Assembly (NCBI GenBank): GCA_947626285.1
Contig: CANQRR010000007.1
Location: forward strand, 30,816 to 94,815
Source of the DNA: an uncultured Lachnospiraceae bacterium
GTDB lineage: Bacteria > Bacillota > Clostridia > Lachnospirales > Lachnospiraceae
Direction: 5' to 3'
DNA: 64,000 nucleotides
This document shows positions 25,634 to 33,361 of the stretch, piece after piece. How positions within the stretch are numbered: the first letter of the stretch is position 1; the number at the start of each line of letters is the position of its first letter. Both the position numbers and the translations under genes were made by a program. The notes under the pieces are model-generated. The model was not told the DNA's origin and made no database searches. It was given only the letters and a program-made list of their open reading frames with translations.

Positions 25634-26686
25634 TTATTCATTTACATCTATGATCTGATGACCCGCCGCCTTGATCAGGCGGTTCATGATCGCCTGTCCC
25701 ATCTGCGGCGTGTCGAACGATTCCGAATAGATCACGCTGACCTCCGAATCGTCAAACTCTCTCAGAATGCCGTACAAGTGCCGCGCGATCGAACGCTCGT
25801 CGGCGCGCGAACCGATCGACTTTACAAGCGCGTTCCTGTAATATCCCTGTGACTCGTCCGTCCCGATCACGCCTGTGACGCGCCCGTCTGCCGCGTTCTC
25901 CTCTGAGAGCGCGTTGATCCGCTCCCGCACGCGCTGTGCCGGCCCTTCCACGATCACCAGCGGCGCCTTCGGCGCGTAATGGCGGTAACGCATGCCCGGC
26001 GCCTTCGGGCGGATATTCTCATCCTCCGCAAGGAGCGCGCGGTCGATCTCCACTCTTCCAAGTACCTTTTCAAGCATCTCCCGGCTGACATAGCCAGGCC
26101 GCAGGATCGTCGGGGCGCCCTCCGTCAGATCGACGATCGTCGATTCAATTCCGATCCGGACGTCTCCGCCGTCGATGATCATATCGATCACTCCGTCCAT
26201 ATCCCGGACGACGTGCTCTGCCTTTGTCGGACTCGGCCGGCCGGACGTATTCGCGCTCGGAGCCGCCACATAGCCGCCGCCCGCGCGGATCAGTGCACGC
26301 GCGATCTCATGATTTGGGAGACGCACCGCCACCGTGTCCAGCCCGCCCGTCGTCGCCAGCGGCACCGCGTCCGACCTTTTCAGGATCATCGTCAGCGGTC
26401 CCGGCCAGAAGGCGTCCGAAAGCAGCTTTGCCTCCGGCGGGATGTCGACCGCGATCTTTTCGATCGCGTCCCAGTCCGCGATGTGCACGATCAGCGGATT
26501 GTCCGACGGTCTGCCTTTCGCCTGGTAGATCTTCCCAGCAGCCTCCTCGTCCAGCGCGTCCGCGCCCAGCCCGTATACGGTCTCCGTGGGAAACGCCACC
26601 AGTCCGCCCCTGCGCAGGATCTCCCCCGCGCGGCGCATCCCGGCCTCCTCTATCCCGTCGCGCATGTTTACGATGACCGTCTCCAT
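25634..26686 (-). CDS. ywlC: L-threonylcarbamoyladenylate synthase (Sua5/YwlC)
   Basis: 350 residues: an N-terminal YrdC domain (residues 10-200) and a C-terminal Sua5 domain (about 235-345). It makes threonylcarbamoyl-AMP from threonine, bicarbonate and ATP, the first step of t6A modification at position 37 of tRNAs that read ANN codons. Visible motifs are GGLVAFPTETVYGLGADA, KGRPSDNPLIVHI, SANTSGRPSPTKAEHV and IDGG. The linker PKAPGMRYRHYAPKAPLVIV is the usual Sua5 connection covering the active site. It is in an operon with rpiB, a common arrangement in Firmicutes. Confidence 0.95.
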   Translation of the reverse strand: METVIVNMRDGIEEAGMRRAGEILRRGGLVAFPTETVYGLGADALDEEAAGKIYQAKGRPSDNPLIVHIADWDAIEKIAVDIPPEAKLLSDAFWPGPLTMILKRSDAVPLATTGGLDTVAVRLPNHEIARALIRAGGGYVAAPSANTSGRPSPTKAEHVVRDMDGVIDMIIDGGDVRIGIESTIVDLTEGAPTILRPGYVSREMLEKVLGRVEIDRALLAEDENIRPKAPGMRYRHYAPKAPLVIVEGPAQRVRERINALSEENAADGRVTGVIGTDESQGYYRNALVKSIGSRADERSIARHLYGILREFDDSEVSVIYSESFDTPQMGQAIMNRLIKAAGHQIIDVNE

Positions 26687-26853
26687 CTGCCCCCACCTCT
26701 TGTTTTTCAGTATAACACCGATTCCGGGCTTTGTGAAACGATTTTCATATTTTTTCGCATTTTTCGGTATTCAAAAATCAAATGCTGTGCTAGAATAGAG
26801 GAAGCCAATGGAGCGCAGGCTCCAAATATTTGCAAACGGAGGCAATCAGTTTT

Positions 26854-27987
26854 ATGAACGAAGAAAATCTGACAACACAGACAGAGGAAGTGCCGGAGAC
26901 GCCGGAAGTGGCGGAGGCTGCGGCAGAAGCGCCTGTAGCTGAAGAGGCTGCGGCAGAAGCGGCGGAAACGGCAGAGGCACCCACAGCAGAGGCCGCAGCA
27001 CCTGAAGCCGCAAAAGCATCTGAGGCACCTGCAGCAGAGACAGCTGCGCCGGAAGCAGAAACCGCAGAAGCGCCGAAAGAAGCGGTACCTACGGAGAGCA
27101 TGGCCGACTACGACGAAGCGATCACCGCTTCCATGAAGCCGATCCATGAGGGCGACATCTTAAACGGCACCATCATCGGCGTGTCCGATGAGGAGCTGAT
27201 CGTAGACCTCGGCATCTACACAGACGGCGTGGTCCGCCTGGAGGACGCCAGCGACGATCCTTCCTTCTCCCTGAAGAGCTTCGAGGTGGGACAGCCCATC
27301 TCCGCGACTGTGATTCGCCGCGACAACGCGCAGGGACGGATCCAGCTCTCCCTGAAGGCGGCAGCAGCAGTGCTCGGCTGGGAGCGTCTCCAGCAGCTGC
27401 AGAAGGATCAGTCGAACATCACCGTCAAGATCAGCGAAGCGGTCAAGAGCGGCGTGACTACATACGTCGAAGGCATTCGCGGATTTATCCCGGCGTCGAA
27501 GCTGTCTTTGAACTATGTGGAAAACCTGGACGAATTCGTCGGACGTGAGATCGAGGTCCGCGTCATTACGGCGGATCCGGCGGAGAAGCGCCTTGTCCTC
27601 TCCGCGCGCGACATTCTGCGTGAGAAGGCGGAGGAGGAACGCAAGCAAAAGATCTCCAACGTGCAGGTAGGCCTCGTGACCGAGGGCACCGTGGAGACGC
27701 TGCAGCCGTACGGCGCGTTCGTCAAGCTCGGAAACGGACTCTCCGGCATGATCCACGTCTCCCAGATCAGCCATCAGCGCATCAAGCATCCGTCGGCAGT
27801 CCTCAAGGAAGGGCAGACCGTCAAGGTGAAGATCATCGCGGTCAAGGACGGCAAGATCAGCCTGAGCATGAAGGCGCTTGAGGACGTGACCGCAGAGGCG
27901 ATCGAGGAGGAGACTTTCCACCTGCCGAAGGCGGAGGACGCGACGACTTCTCTGGCATCACTGTTCAAGAACATTCATCTTTCCTAA
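26854..27987 (+). CDS. S1-domain RNA-binding protein (30S ribosomal protein S1-like)
   Basis: 377 residues from the ATG at 26854, which has CGGAGG 11 bp upstream. Residues 1-85 are an acidic Ala/Glu-rich extension (many AEAP, EAAAE units). Three S1 OB-fold repeats follow: one starting GDILNGTIIGVSDEELIVDLG, one lacking a clear start but reading GVTTYVEGIRGFIPASKLS, and a strong last one (GLVTEGTVETLQPYGAFVKLGNGLSGMIHVSQIS ... GKISLSMKAL). Short S1-like proteins of this type are common in Clostridia and probably help mRNA binding or translation. The acidic N-terminal extension is unusual in length. Confidence 0.88.
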   Translation: MNEENLTTQTEEVPETPEVAEAAAEAPVAEEAAAEAAETAEAPTAEAAAPEAAKASEAPAAETAAPEAETAEAPKEAVPTESMADYDEAITASMKPIHEGDILNGTIIGVSDEELIVDLGIYTDGVVRLEDASDDPSFSLKSFEVGQPISATVIRRDNAQGRIQLSLKAAAAVLGWERLQQLQKDQSNITVKISEAVKSGVTTYVEGIRGFIPASKLSLNYVENLDEFVGREIEVRVITADPAEKRLVLSARDILREKAEEERKQKISNVQVGLVTEGTVETLQPYGAFVKLGNGLSGMIHVSQISHQRIKHPSAVLKEGQTVKVKIIAVKDGKISLSMKALEDVTAEAIEEETFHLPKAEDATTSLASLFKNIHLS

Positions 27988-28041
27988 TGAGACCTGTCCT
28001 CCTGCGGACTGTCTCAGGAGACAACAGAATTATAAAAATGG

Positions 28042-28076
28042 AAACGGCCCCGAAAGGACTTTCCCTGGGGCCGTTT
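28042..28076. terminator. Terminator between the S1 gene and the Phd-like gene
   Basis: AAACGGCCCC/GGGGCCGTTT perfect 10-bp stem, 15-nt loop, with an interrupted T run on the minus strand (TTTCCATTTTTA). It serves the two converging genes. Confidence 0.75.
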
Positions 28077-28081
28077 GACGT

Positions 28082-28411
28082 TCAAGAGTTCTTCCGGTCT
28101 CTCTCCGGATATTCGCTTTCTTCCGTCAGCGGAATATATTTATATTTCTCAACGATCTCATACAATCGCGTACAGACCGCACCGGCGGAGAGATCTTTCC
28201 TGCCGGCGCGTCTGCGTTTCTCGATCCCGACCAGGTGCTCTCTCAGCCTGATCTTCCACTCCTCCCGGAAAAAAGCTTCAAGCGACAGCGCGACCATATC
28301 CCCTCTCCCGTTTTTTGTCAGAAAAACAGGCAGTCCGGTATCTTTGCACAGATCTGCGACGGAATTGTAATCTTTGCGAAGCGTCGCGGCGGATTCTATG
28401 ATTCTCTCCAT
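28082..28411 (-). CDS. Phd/YefM-like antitoxin-family protein
   Basis: 109 residues. The start (IIESAATLRKDYNSVADLCKDTGLPVFLTKNGRGDMVALSLEAF) matches the N-terminal DNA-binding fold of Phd/YefM antitoxins. The remaining 60 residues are helical and basic, then end in an acidic tail. No toxin gene lies beside it; instead it starts 3 bp after the DapF-like gene, suggesting co-transcription with that enzyme. It may be an orphan antitoxin or a small regulator. Confidence 0.75.
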   Translation of the reverse strand: MERIIESAATLRKDYNSVADLCKDTGLPVFLTKNGRGDMVALSLEAFFREEWKIRLREHLVGIEKRRRAGRKDLSAGAVCTRLYEIVEKYKYIPLTEESEYPERDRKNS

Positions 28412-28414
28412 GGA

Positions 28415-29275
28415 TCAGCCGATCTGATATTTCCGCAGAAATTCGTCCGAGAGGATCATGCGGCCGATGTAATCCGCGCTGCCCGTCATATGGGCGTTCA
28501 TATGCTCGTCGACCTTCACGGTGAGCACACCGCCCGGCATGTGCACATATACGCAGGGATCGGTCAGCCCAAGCTGGTACGCTACGCCCGCCGCCGCGCA
28601 GCAGCTGCTCCCCGAGGCAAGCGTGTAACCCGCGCCGCGCTCGTAGACCTCCGTGTAGATGTTGTTTTTGTCTGCGATGCGGATGATCTGCGTGTTGATC
28701 CCGTCCGGGAAGCGCTCGGATCTCTCAAGCTCCGACCCGATCCGGCAGACGGCCTCTTTGGAGATCTCTTTCATCGGGATAATGCAGTGCAGATTTCCCA
28801 TCCAGACACAGGTGCCGCAGTACTGTTCTCCCGCATAACTCACCGGCACCTGCTCGCTCTTCTCCTGCTGCGCGCCTTCTTCCACCGGTTTCGTCTGCCC
28901 GCAGTAGAGCTTGCCCATGGAAATCGTCATCTCTTTCGCCTCTTCGTTATGGTAACGCACCGTCACCTCGCGGCTCTGGGTCTGCAGCACGAATTCCTTC
29001 TTCACCACGTAACCCGCGTCTTTCAGGTATTTCGCGAAAATACAGATCCCGTTGCCACTGATTGCGGCTTCTCCGCCGTCCGGATTGTAGATCTTCACGC
29101 CCATCTTTCCGAAGATCTGCATCGGTCCGATCAGGATGCCGTCCGCCCCTGCGCCAAACCGGCGGTCGCAGATGTGGCGAATGTCCTCCGGTTTCAGTTC
29201 ATAATCGTTTTTCATGCAATCGTAAATCAGATAATCGTTGCCAAAGCTCTGATACATGCTCAGCGTCAGTTCCAT
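28415..29275 (-). CDS. Diaminopimelate epimerase homologue lacking both catalytic cysteines
   Basis: 286 residues with the two-lobed DapF fold. DapF interconverts LL- and meso-diaminopimelate using two cysteines as acid and base. Family motifs are clear: FGNDYLIYD, DRRFGAGADGILI, YNPDGGEA, ISGNG and ERGAGYTLASGSSCCAAAG. Yet the residue matching Cys73 is Ser73 (ISGNG instead of CGNG; codon AGT) and the one matching Cys217 is Ser221 (ASGS instead of ACGS; codon TCG). Such a protein is unlikely to be a normal epimerase. It may act on another amino acid, perform only one half-reaction, or bind without turnover. A promoter lies at 29395-29422, and a Phd-like gene follows 3 bp downstream. Confidence 0.82.
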   Translation of the reverse strand: MELTLSMYQSFGNDYLIYDCMKNDYELKPEDIRHICDRRFGAGADGILIGPMQIFGKMGVKIYNPDGGEAAISGNGICIFAKYLKDAGYVVKKEFVLQTQSREVTVRYHNEEAKEMTISMGKLYCGQTKPVEEGAQQEKSEQVPVSYAGEQYCGTCVWMGNLHCIIPMKEISKEAVCRIGSELERSERFPDGINTQIIRIADKNNIYTEVYERGAGYTLASGSSCCAAAGVAYQLGLTDPCVYVHMPGGVLTVKVDEHMNAHMTGSADYIGRMILSDEFLRKYQIG

Positions 29276-29394
29276 GCTTTTACCCCCTTCTTGCAGCCGA
29301 ACCGCCCCGCGCTCCTTCCAGCTGACGCTGTCCGGCCAGTTTCACGTCTCTGCTAATTATACTCTCGGCTTGCTATTTACCCTCTGCTAGTTAT

Positions 29395-29422
29395 ATTATA
29401 TTATACAAAACATTTTCTTCAA
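29395..29422 (-). promoter_or_regulatory. Promoter of the DapF-like operon
   Basis: TTGAAG (29417-29422), 16 bp, TATAAT (29395-29400) on the minus strand. Confidence 0.65.
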
Positions 29423-29449
29423 CAAAAAACTTGTATTCTGCTTTTTTTC

Positions 29450-29478
29450 TTGCAAATAATGCGCCTTCATGTTACGAT
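29450..29478 (+). promoter_or_regulatory. Promoter of the AraC-type regulator
   Basis: TTGCAA (29450-29455), 17 bp, TACGAT (29473-29478), divergent from the DapF-like promoter. Confidence 0.55.
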
Positions 29479-29565
29479 TTGGGTCAAAGCAAGCTATCGT
29501 GCGCCGAAAACCGTTTTTCGATGCACGGCGCAGTTCGACAGCTCGTGAAATTATAAGGAGGCAAA

Positions 29566-30501
29566 ATGTCCGCAACATACCAGAAAACCGGTTATCTGAA
29601 CAGCGATTTCCGCATCTTTTATCTCACCAGCGCGGAGCCGCGGGATTTCCAGAGCCATTATCATGACTTTCACAAGCTCCTGCTCTTTGAGAGCGGCAGC
29701 GTGAGCTATTATATTGAAGGTGAGACGTACCAGCTTCAGCCGTACGACATCGTGCTCGTGCCGGCCGGGGAAGTCCACCGTCCTGTCATCCACGATGAGA
29801 CGCCCTACCGCCGCCTGATCGTCTATCTCTCACCGGAGCTCTTTGAACAGTACCGCGAGCTCGGCGCAGACCTCGGGCGCTGCTTTTCCCTGTGCTCCGC
29901 GCGCAGCTCGCACGTCCTGCGCATCGGGCGGTTCCGGGAAAGCCGTCTGTATCCGCAGTACCGGGAGTTGGTAAACGCGGCGCGGGAGGAGGCCTCCGCC
30001 TCCGGGAAAACGGGCAGCGCAGCTGTTTCCCCTGAGGATCAATATGTAAATGCACAGTTTGCATCATCTTCTGCGGCGGAAGCGCAGCTCTACCGGCAGT
30101 CCGTGCTTCTGCAATTTCTGATCCTGCTCAACCGGACGCTCGACGGCAGCGATATCTCGTTCCCGGCGGCCTCAGGGGCAAACCCGCAGGTGCTCACGGC
30201 GCTCTCCTTTATCAATGAACACCTGGTGGACGAACTCACGGTGGACGGCGTCGCTGAGGCCTGTTATCTGAACCGTTCCTACCTGATGCACCTGTTCCGC
30301 CGCGAGACCGGCTACACGATCGGCTCCTACATTACGGAAAAGCGTCTGTTCGCCGCGCGCACGCTGATCCAGTCCGGCGTGTCCGTGACCGATGCCTGTC
30401 TGCGCAGCGGCTTCGCAAGCTACGCGGCGTTCTACCGCGCCTACCGCAAGAAATTCGGGGAGTCCCCGAAGGATTCCCGCGGCGGCAGGCCGGGCGGCTG
30501 A
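29566..30501 (+). CDS. AraC-family transcriptional regulator with cupin sensor
   Basis: 311 residues. Residues 15-100 form a cupin-like AraC_binding domain (HYHDFHKLLLFESGSVSYYIEGE, then YDIVLVPAGEVHRP). A middle helical part leads to two helix-turn-helix units from about residue 205 (LTVDGVAEACYLNRSYLMHLFRRETGYTIGSYI, then VTDACLRSGFASYAAFYRAYRKKFGESPKD). AAGGAGG precedes the ATG. Such proteins bind a small ligand, often a sugar. It is divergent from the DapF-like gene, and the gene downstream is a phosphatase; the target is not evident. Confidence 0.9.
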   Translation: MSATYQKTGYLNSDFRIFYLTSAEPRDFQSHYHDFHKLLLFESGSVSYYIEGETYQLQPYDIVLVPAGEVHRPVIHDETPYRRLIVYLSPELFEQYRELGADLGRCFSLCSARSSHVLRIGRFRESRLYPQYRELVNAAREEASASGKTGSAAVSPEDQYVNAQFASSSAAEAQLYRQSVLLQFLILLNRTLDGSDISFPAASGANPQVLTALSFINEHLVDELTVDGVAEACYLNRSYLMHLFRRETGYTIGSYITEKRLFAARTLIQSGVSVTDACLRSGFASYAAFYRAYRKKFGESPKDSRGGRPGG

Positions 30502-30603
30502 GGCTGTCTGGCGTTGCACTGAGATTGCAAAATTATGTCTTTTCAAATCAGTAAATATACGTTATGATATGCATTAAACATGATCCATTCGCAGGAGGTA
30601 AGA

Positions 30604-31392
30604 ATGAAACTTCTGATCATCCGTCACGGGGATCCGGACTACACGGCAGACTCCCTGACCGGAAAAGGCAGGCGTGAAGCACAGCTCCTCGCAGAACGGC
30701 TTTCCGGACTGGACATACGCGCGTTCTATGTCTCTCCGCTCGGACGCGCCGCGGACACGGCCAGACCGACTCTGGAAAAGCTGGGCAGACATGCCGTGGA
30801 ATGCGAATGGCTTCGCGAATTCGCCCCGCGCATCCACCGCCCGGACAAGGAGGGCGAAAGCATCGTCTGGGACTGGCTTCCCCAGGACTGGACCCGGCAT
30901 GAAAATTTTTATCATTACGACCGCTGGCTGGATTCCCGGGTGCTGCAGGGCGGAAATGTTCGGGAAGAGTATGAGTGGGTCACAGGCGAATTTGACCGTC
31001 TGCTCGCCGCGCACGGATATGAGCGCGAAGGACATCTCTACCGCGCGGTGCGTCCAAACAACGACACGATCGCGTTCTTCTGTCACTTCGGCTCCGGATG
31101 TGTGCTGACCGGGCATCTGCTCGGCATCTCGCCTATGGTCCTCTGGCACGGTTTCTGCGCGGCTCCGTCCTCCGTCACCTCTTTCGTTACAGAGGAGCGC
31201 AGGGAGGGCATTGCCTGCTTTCGCATGACCTCTTACGGCGACATCTCGCATCTCTACGCACATGGTGAAGCGCCCGCATTCGCGGCGCGCTACTGCGAAT
31301 GCTACGGCAACGAAGGCGAACGGCGCGACGACTATCCGACCGATCCCTGGCACAGCCGGGATATGCTGCGAAACGATAAAACAGAACAATAA
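30604..31392 (+). CDS. Histidine phosphatase family protein
   Basis: 262 residues from the ATG at 30604 (GGAGG 7 bp upstream; the frame extends eight codons further). The N-terminus MKLLIIRHGDPDYTADSLTGKGRREAQ has the RHG motif whose His is phosphorylated in the phosphoglycerate-mutase-like superfamily. A second catalytic His is likely in FFCHFGSG near residue 165. It has a Trp/His-rich middle region and is longer than the smallest family members. The substrate cannot be told from sequence. It lies about 100 bp after the AraC gene and 30 bp before degV. Confidence 0.85.
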   Translation: MKLLIIRHGDPDYTADSLTGKGRREAQLLAERLSGLDIRAFYVSPLGRAADTARPTLEKLGRHAVECEWLREFAPRIHRPDKEGESIVWDWLPQDWTRHENFYHYDRWLDSRVLQGGNVREEYEWVTGEFDRLLAAHGYEREGHLYRAVRPNNDTIAFFCHFGSGCVLTGHLLGISPMVLWHGFCAAPSSVTSFVTEERREGIACFRMTSYGDISHLYAHGEAPAFAARYCECYGNEGERRDDYPTDPWHSRDMLRNDKTEQ

Positions 31393-31423
31393 TTCCGGAA
31401 TCTCCGGACAGGGAGGTACTGAT

Positions 31424-32269
31424 ATGATCCGAATACTGGTAGATTCTTCTTCTGATTACTCGGTCGAAGAGATTCGGCAGAAAGGGCTTGACCTCGTGCC
31501 GATCAGCATCACGATCGGTGAGAAAAGCTACGTGGACGGGTTAGACATGGGGCGGGACGAATTCTATGAGATCCTGCAGAAGAGCGACGATTTCCCGAAG
31601 ACTTCGCAGCCGTCTCCGCAGGCGTTTCTGGATATTTTTGAGGACGTGAAGGCAAAGGGGGATGAGCTGATCGGCATCATCCTCTCCTCTGAGCTGAGCG
31701 GCACGTTCCAGACCGCGCAGATGGCGAAGAATATGGTGGATTACGACAAGATCTATCTGATCGATTCGCGCTCCGCCACCTACACGATCAAAGTGATGGC
31801 CGATTACGCCCTGCAACTGCGGGGAGAGGGCAAGACTGCTCCTGAGATCGTGCAGAAGATCGAGGCGATCAAATCGCGCGTCAAGGTGCTGGCGGCGCTG
31901 AACACGCTTGAATTTCTGGGGCGCGGCGGGCGCATCAGCAAGACTGCCGCCGCGATCGGCGACCTCGCGAACATCAAGCCAATCATCACCGTCACCGTGG
32001 AGGGCGGTATCGGGATCCTCGGCAAAGCCCTCGGCAAGAACAAGGCGATCATGTCCATCATCCGGCGCATCGATGAGCTGGGCGTCGACAAGCGCTTCCC
32101 GGCCTACACGATCTATTCCTACGGCGATGAAAACTGCATCGCTTTTGAGGATAAACTGCACCGGGAGGGCATTCGCACCGCCAACCGCCTGCAGATCGGA
32201 TCCACGATCGGGACCCACATCGGCCCGGGCGCGTTCGGGATCATCTTCGTGGCTGCATCCCAAAGCTAA
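31424..32269 (+). CDS. DegV family fatty-acid-binding protein
   Basis: 281 residues from the ATG at 31424 (GGGAGG upstream). DegV/FakB proteins hold a fatty acid for phosphorylation by FakA, feeding exogenous fatty acids into membrane lipids. Motifs: ILVDSSSDY, KTSQPSPQAF, IILSSELSGTFQTA, VLAALNTLEFLGRGGRISKT and a C-terminal IGTHIGPGAFGI. No FakA is in the window. It ends just before the structured repeat at 32293. Confidence 0.93.
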   Translation: MIRILVDSSSDYSVEEIRQKGLDLVPISITIGEKSYVDGLDMGRDEFYEILQKSDDFPKTSQPSPQAFLDIFEDVKAKGDELIGIILSSELSGTFQTAQMAKNMVDYDKIYLIDSRSATYTIKVMADYALQLRGEGKTAPEIVQKIEAIKSRVKVLAALNTLEFLGRGGRISKTAAAIGDLANIKPIITVTVEGGIGILGKALGKNKAIMSIIRRIDELGVDKRFPAYTIYSYGDENCIAFEDKLHREGIRTANRLQIGSTIGTHIGPGAFGIIFVAASQS

Positions 32270-32292
32270 TTTTATTTATATAATTTCGAACG

Positions 32293-32387
32293 AAACCGCA
32301 AGTTATCCTTCCCGGGAACTTTCCCGTCAAAACTGACATTGGTCGGTTTGTGCCGGAAAAGCCCCGGAGATTCTTGCGGTCCTTTTT
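32293..32387 (+). repeat. Structured intergenic repeat, copy A
   Basis: An outer stem ACCGCAAG/CTTGCGGT encloses a second stem (CCCGGG side with CCCCGG side), a TTTCCCG/CGGAAA-like stem and an apical arm (AAAACTG ... CGGTTT). It resembles copy B at 39135-39222 with paired changes that keep the stems. Here TTTTT follows the outer stem, so this copy may also end degV transcription. Confidence 0.6.
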
Positions 32388-32413
32388 AGTAGTCAAAATC
32401 TGGAGATTCCCTC

Positions 32414-32442
32414 TTGACACTTTTTTATACATGTGGTAGTGT
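32414..32442 (+). promoter_or_regulatory. Promoter of the hemolysin III gene
   Basis: TTGACA (32414-32419), 17 bp, TAGTGT (32437-32442), 100 bp before the start codon. Confidence 0.65.
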
Positions 32443-32541
32443 CTGTATATGCACAATGTAGTTTTTAAAACTACATCTCATAATTTCAACAGTTCCGGAC
32501 ATACTAAGCCTGTAAATGAATTGTTTTGAGGAGGGGATTTT

Positions 32542-33192
32542 ATGACGTTATCGATTCGCGAACCCGGCAGCGCGATCACGCATTTCATCGGGATGCTGCT
32601 CGCTCTGCTCGCTTTCATACCCACGCTTGCCAAGGCGTCGCTCGACTCCGGGCGCACCGGCATCTTCGCGATGGCCGTTTTCATGACCAGCATGGTGCTG
32701 CTCTACGGCGCAAGCACGCTGTATCACTCGGTAAATTTCAGCGGGAAAAAACTGCGCGTGTTCCGCAAGATCGACCATATGATGATCTTCGTTCTGATCG
32801 CAGGCTCTTACACGCCGGTCTGCCTGCTCGTGCTTGAGCCGCACGCCGGGAAGCTTTTGCTGATCGCCGTCTGGGGAATCGCCGCGATCGGAATGATCGT
32901 CAAGGCGTGCTGGATCACCTGTCCGAAATGGTTCTCGTCCGTCCTGTACATCGCGATGGGCTGGGCCTGCCTGTCTGTCTTCGGACAGCTCATGAGCCTT
33001 CTAAGCCGCCCGGCTTTTCTCTGGCTGCTCGCCGGAGGGATCTTTTACACGGTCGGCGGCGTGATCTACGCGCTGAAACTTCCGGTCTTCAACAGCATCC
33101 ACAAGAATTTCGGCTCGCATGAGATCTTCCACCTCTTCGTGATGGCCGGAAGTATTTGTCACGTAATTTGTATGTACGAATATGTAATTTAA
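32542..33192 (+). CDS. Hemolysin III / PAQR family membrane protein
   Basis: 216 residues, seven predicted membrane helices. It has the family's metal-binding pattern: SITHFIGM near the start, a LYHS motif (STLYHSVNF), FRKIDHMMIF, and two His in the last helices (HEIFHLFVMAGSICH). Members of this YqfA/hemolysin III group are probable membrane hydrolases of the CREST superfamily; the haemolytic role is seldom proven. GAGGAGGGG precedes the ATG. Confidence 0.92.
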   Translation: MTLSIREPGSAITHFIGMLLALLAFIPTLAKASLDSGRTGIFAMAVFMTSMVLLYGASTLYHSVNFSGKKLRVFRKIDHMMIFVLIAGSYTPVCLLVLEPHAGKLLLIAVWGIAAIGMIVKACWITCPKWFSSVLYIAMGWACLSVFGQLMSLLSRPAFLWLLAGGIFYTVGGVIYALKLPVFNSIHKNFGSHEIFHLFVMAGSICHVICMYEYVI

Positions 33193-33359
33193 AGTTCAGC
33201 CATATGAAAAAGGAGCAAGAAGCTCGTACAGATTTATCTGTAAAGAGCAGATTGCTCCTTTTGATAGATGGGCGGAACGCCCTTCGTAGCCGCAGACAGC
33301 AGCTGCGCAAGCAGCGATAGCTTTCGAAGAAAGCGGTCTGCGGCCTATATGGCTGAACT
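33193..33359. ncRNA. Candidate multi-branched structured RNA or bidirectional terminator
   Basis: The whole gap between two converging genes folds on paper. A perfect 13-bp outer stem (AGTTCAGCCATAT 33193-33205 with ATATGGCTGAACT 33347-33359) encloses three arms. Arm 1 is AAAAGGAGCAA/TTGCTCCTTTT with inner stems GCTC/GAGC and ACAGAT/ATCTGT. Arm 2 is GGGCG GAA CGCCC. Arm 3 is GCCGCAGAC/GTCTGCGGC holding two hairpins, GCTGC GCAA GCAGC (GNRA loop on the plus strand) and GCTTTC GAA GAAAGC. Arm 1 alone could act as a terminator. The rest is far more elaborate than a terminator needs. Confidence 0.5.
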
Positions 33360-33361
33360 CT

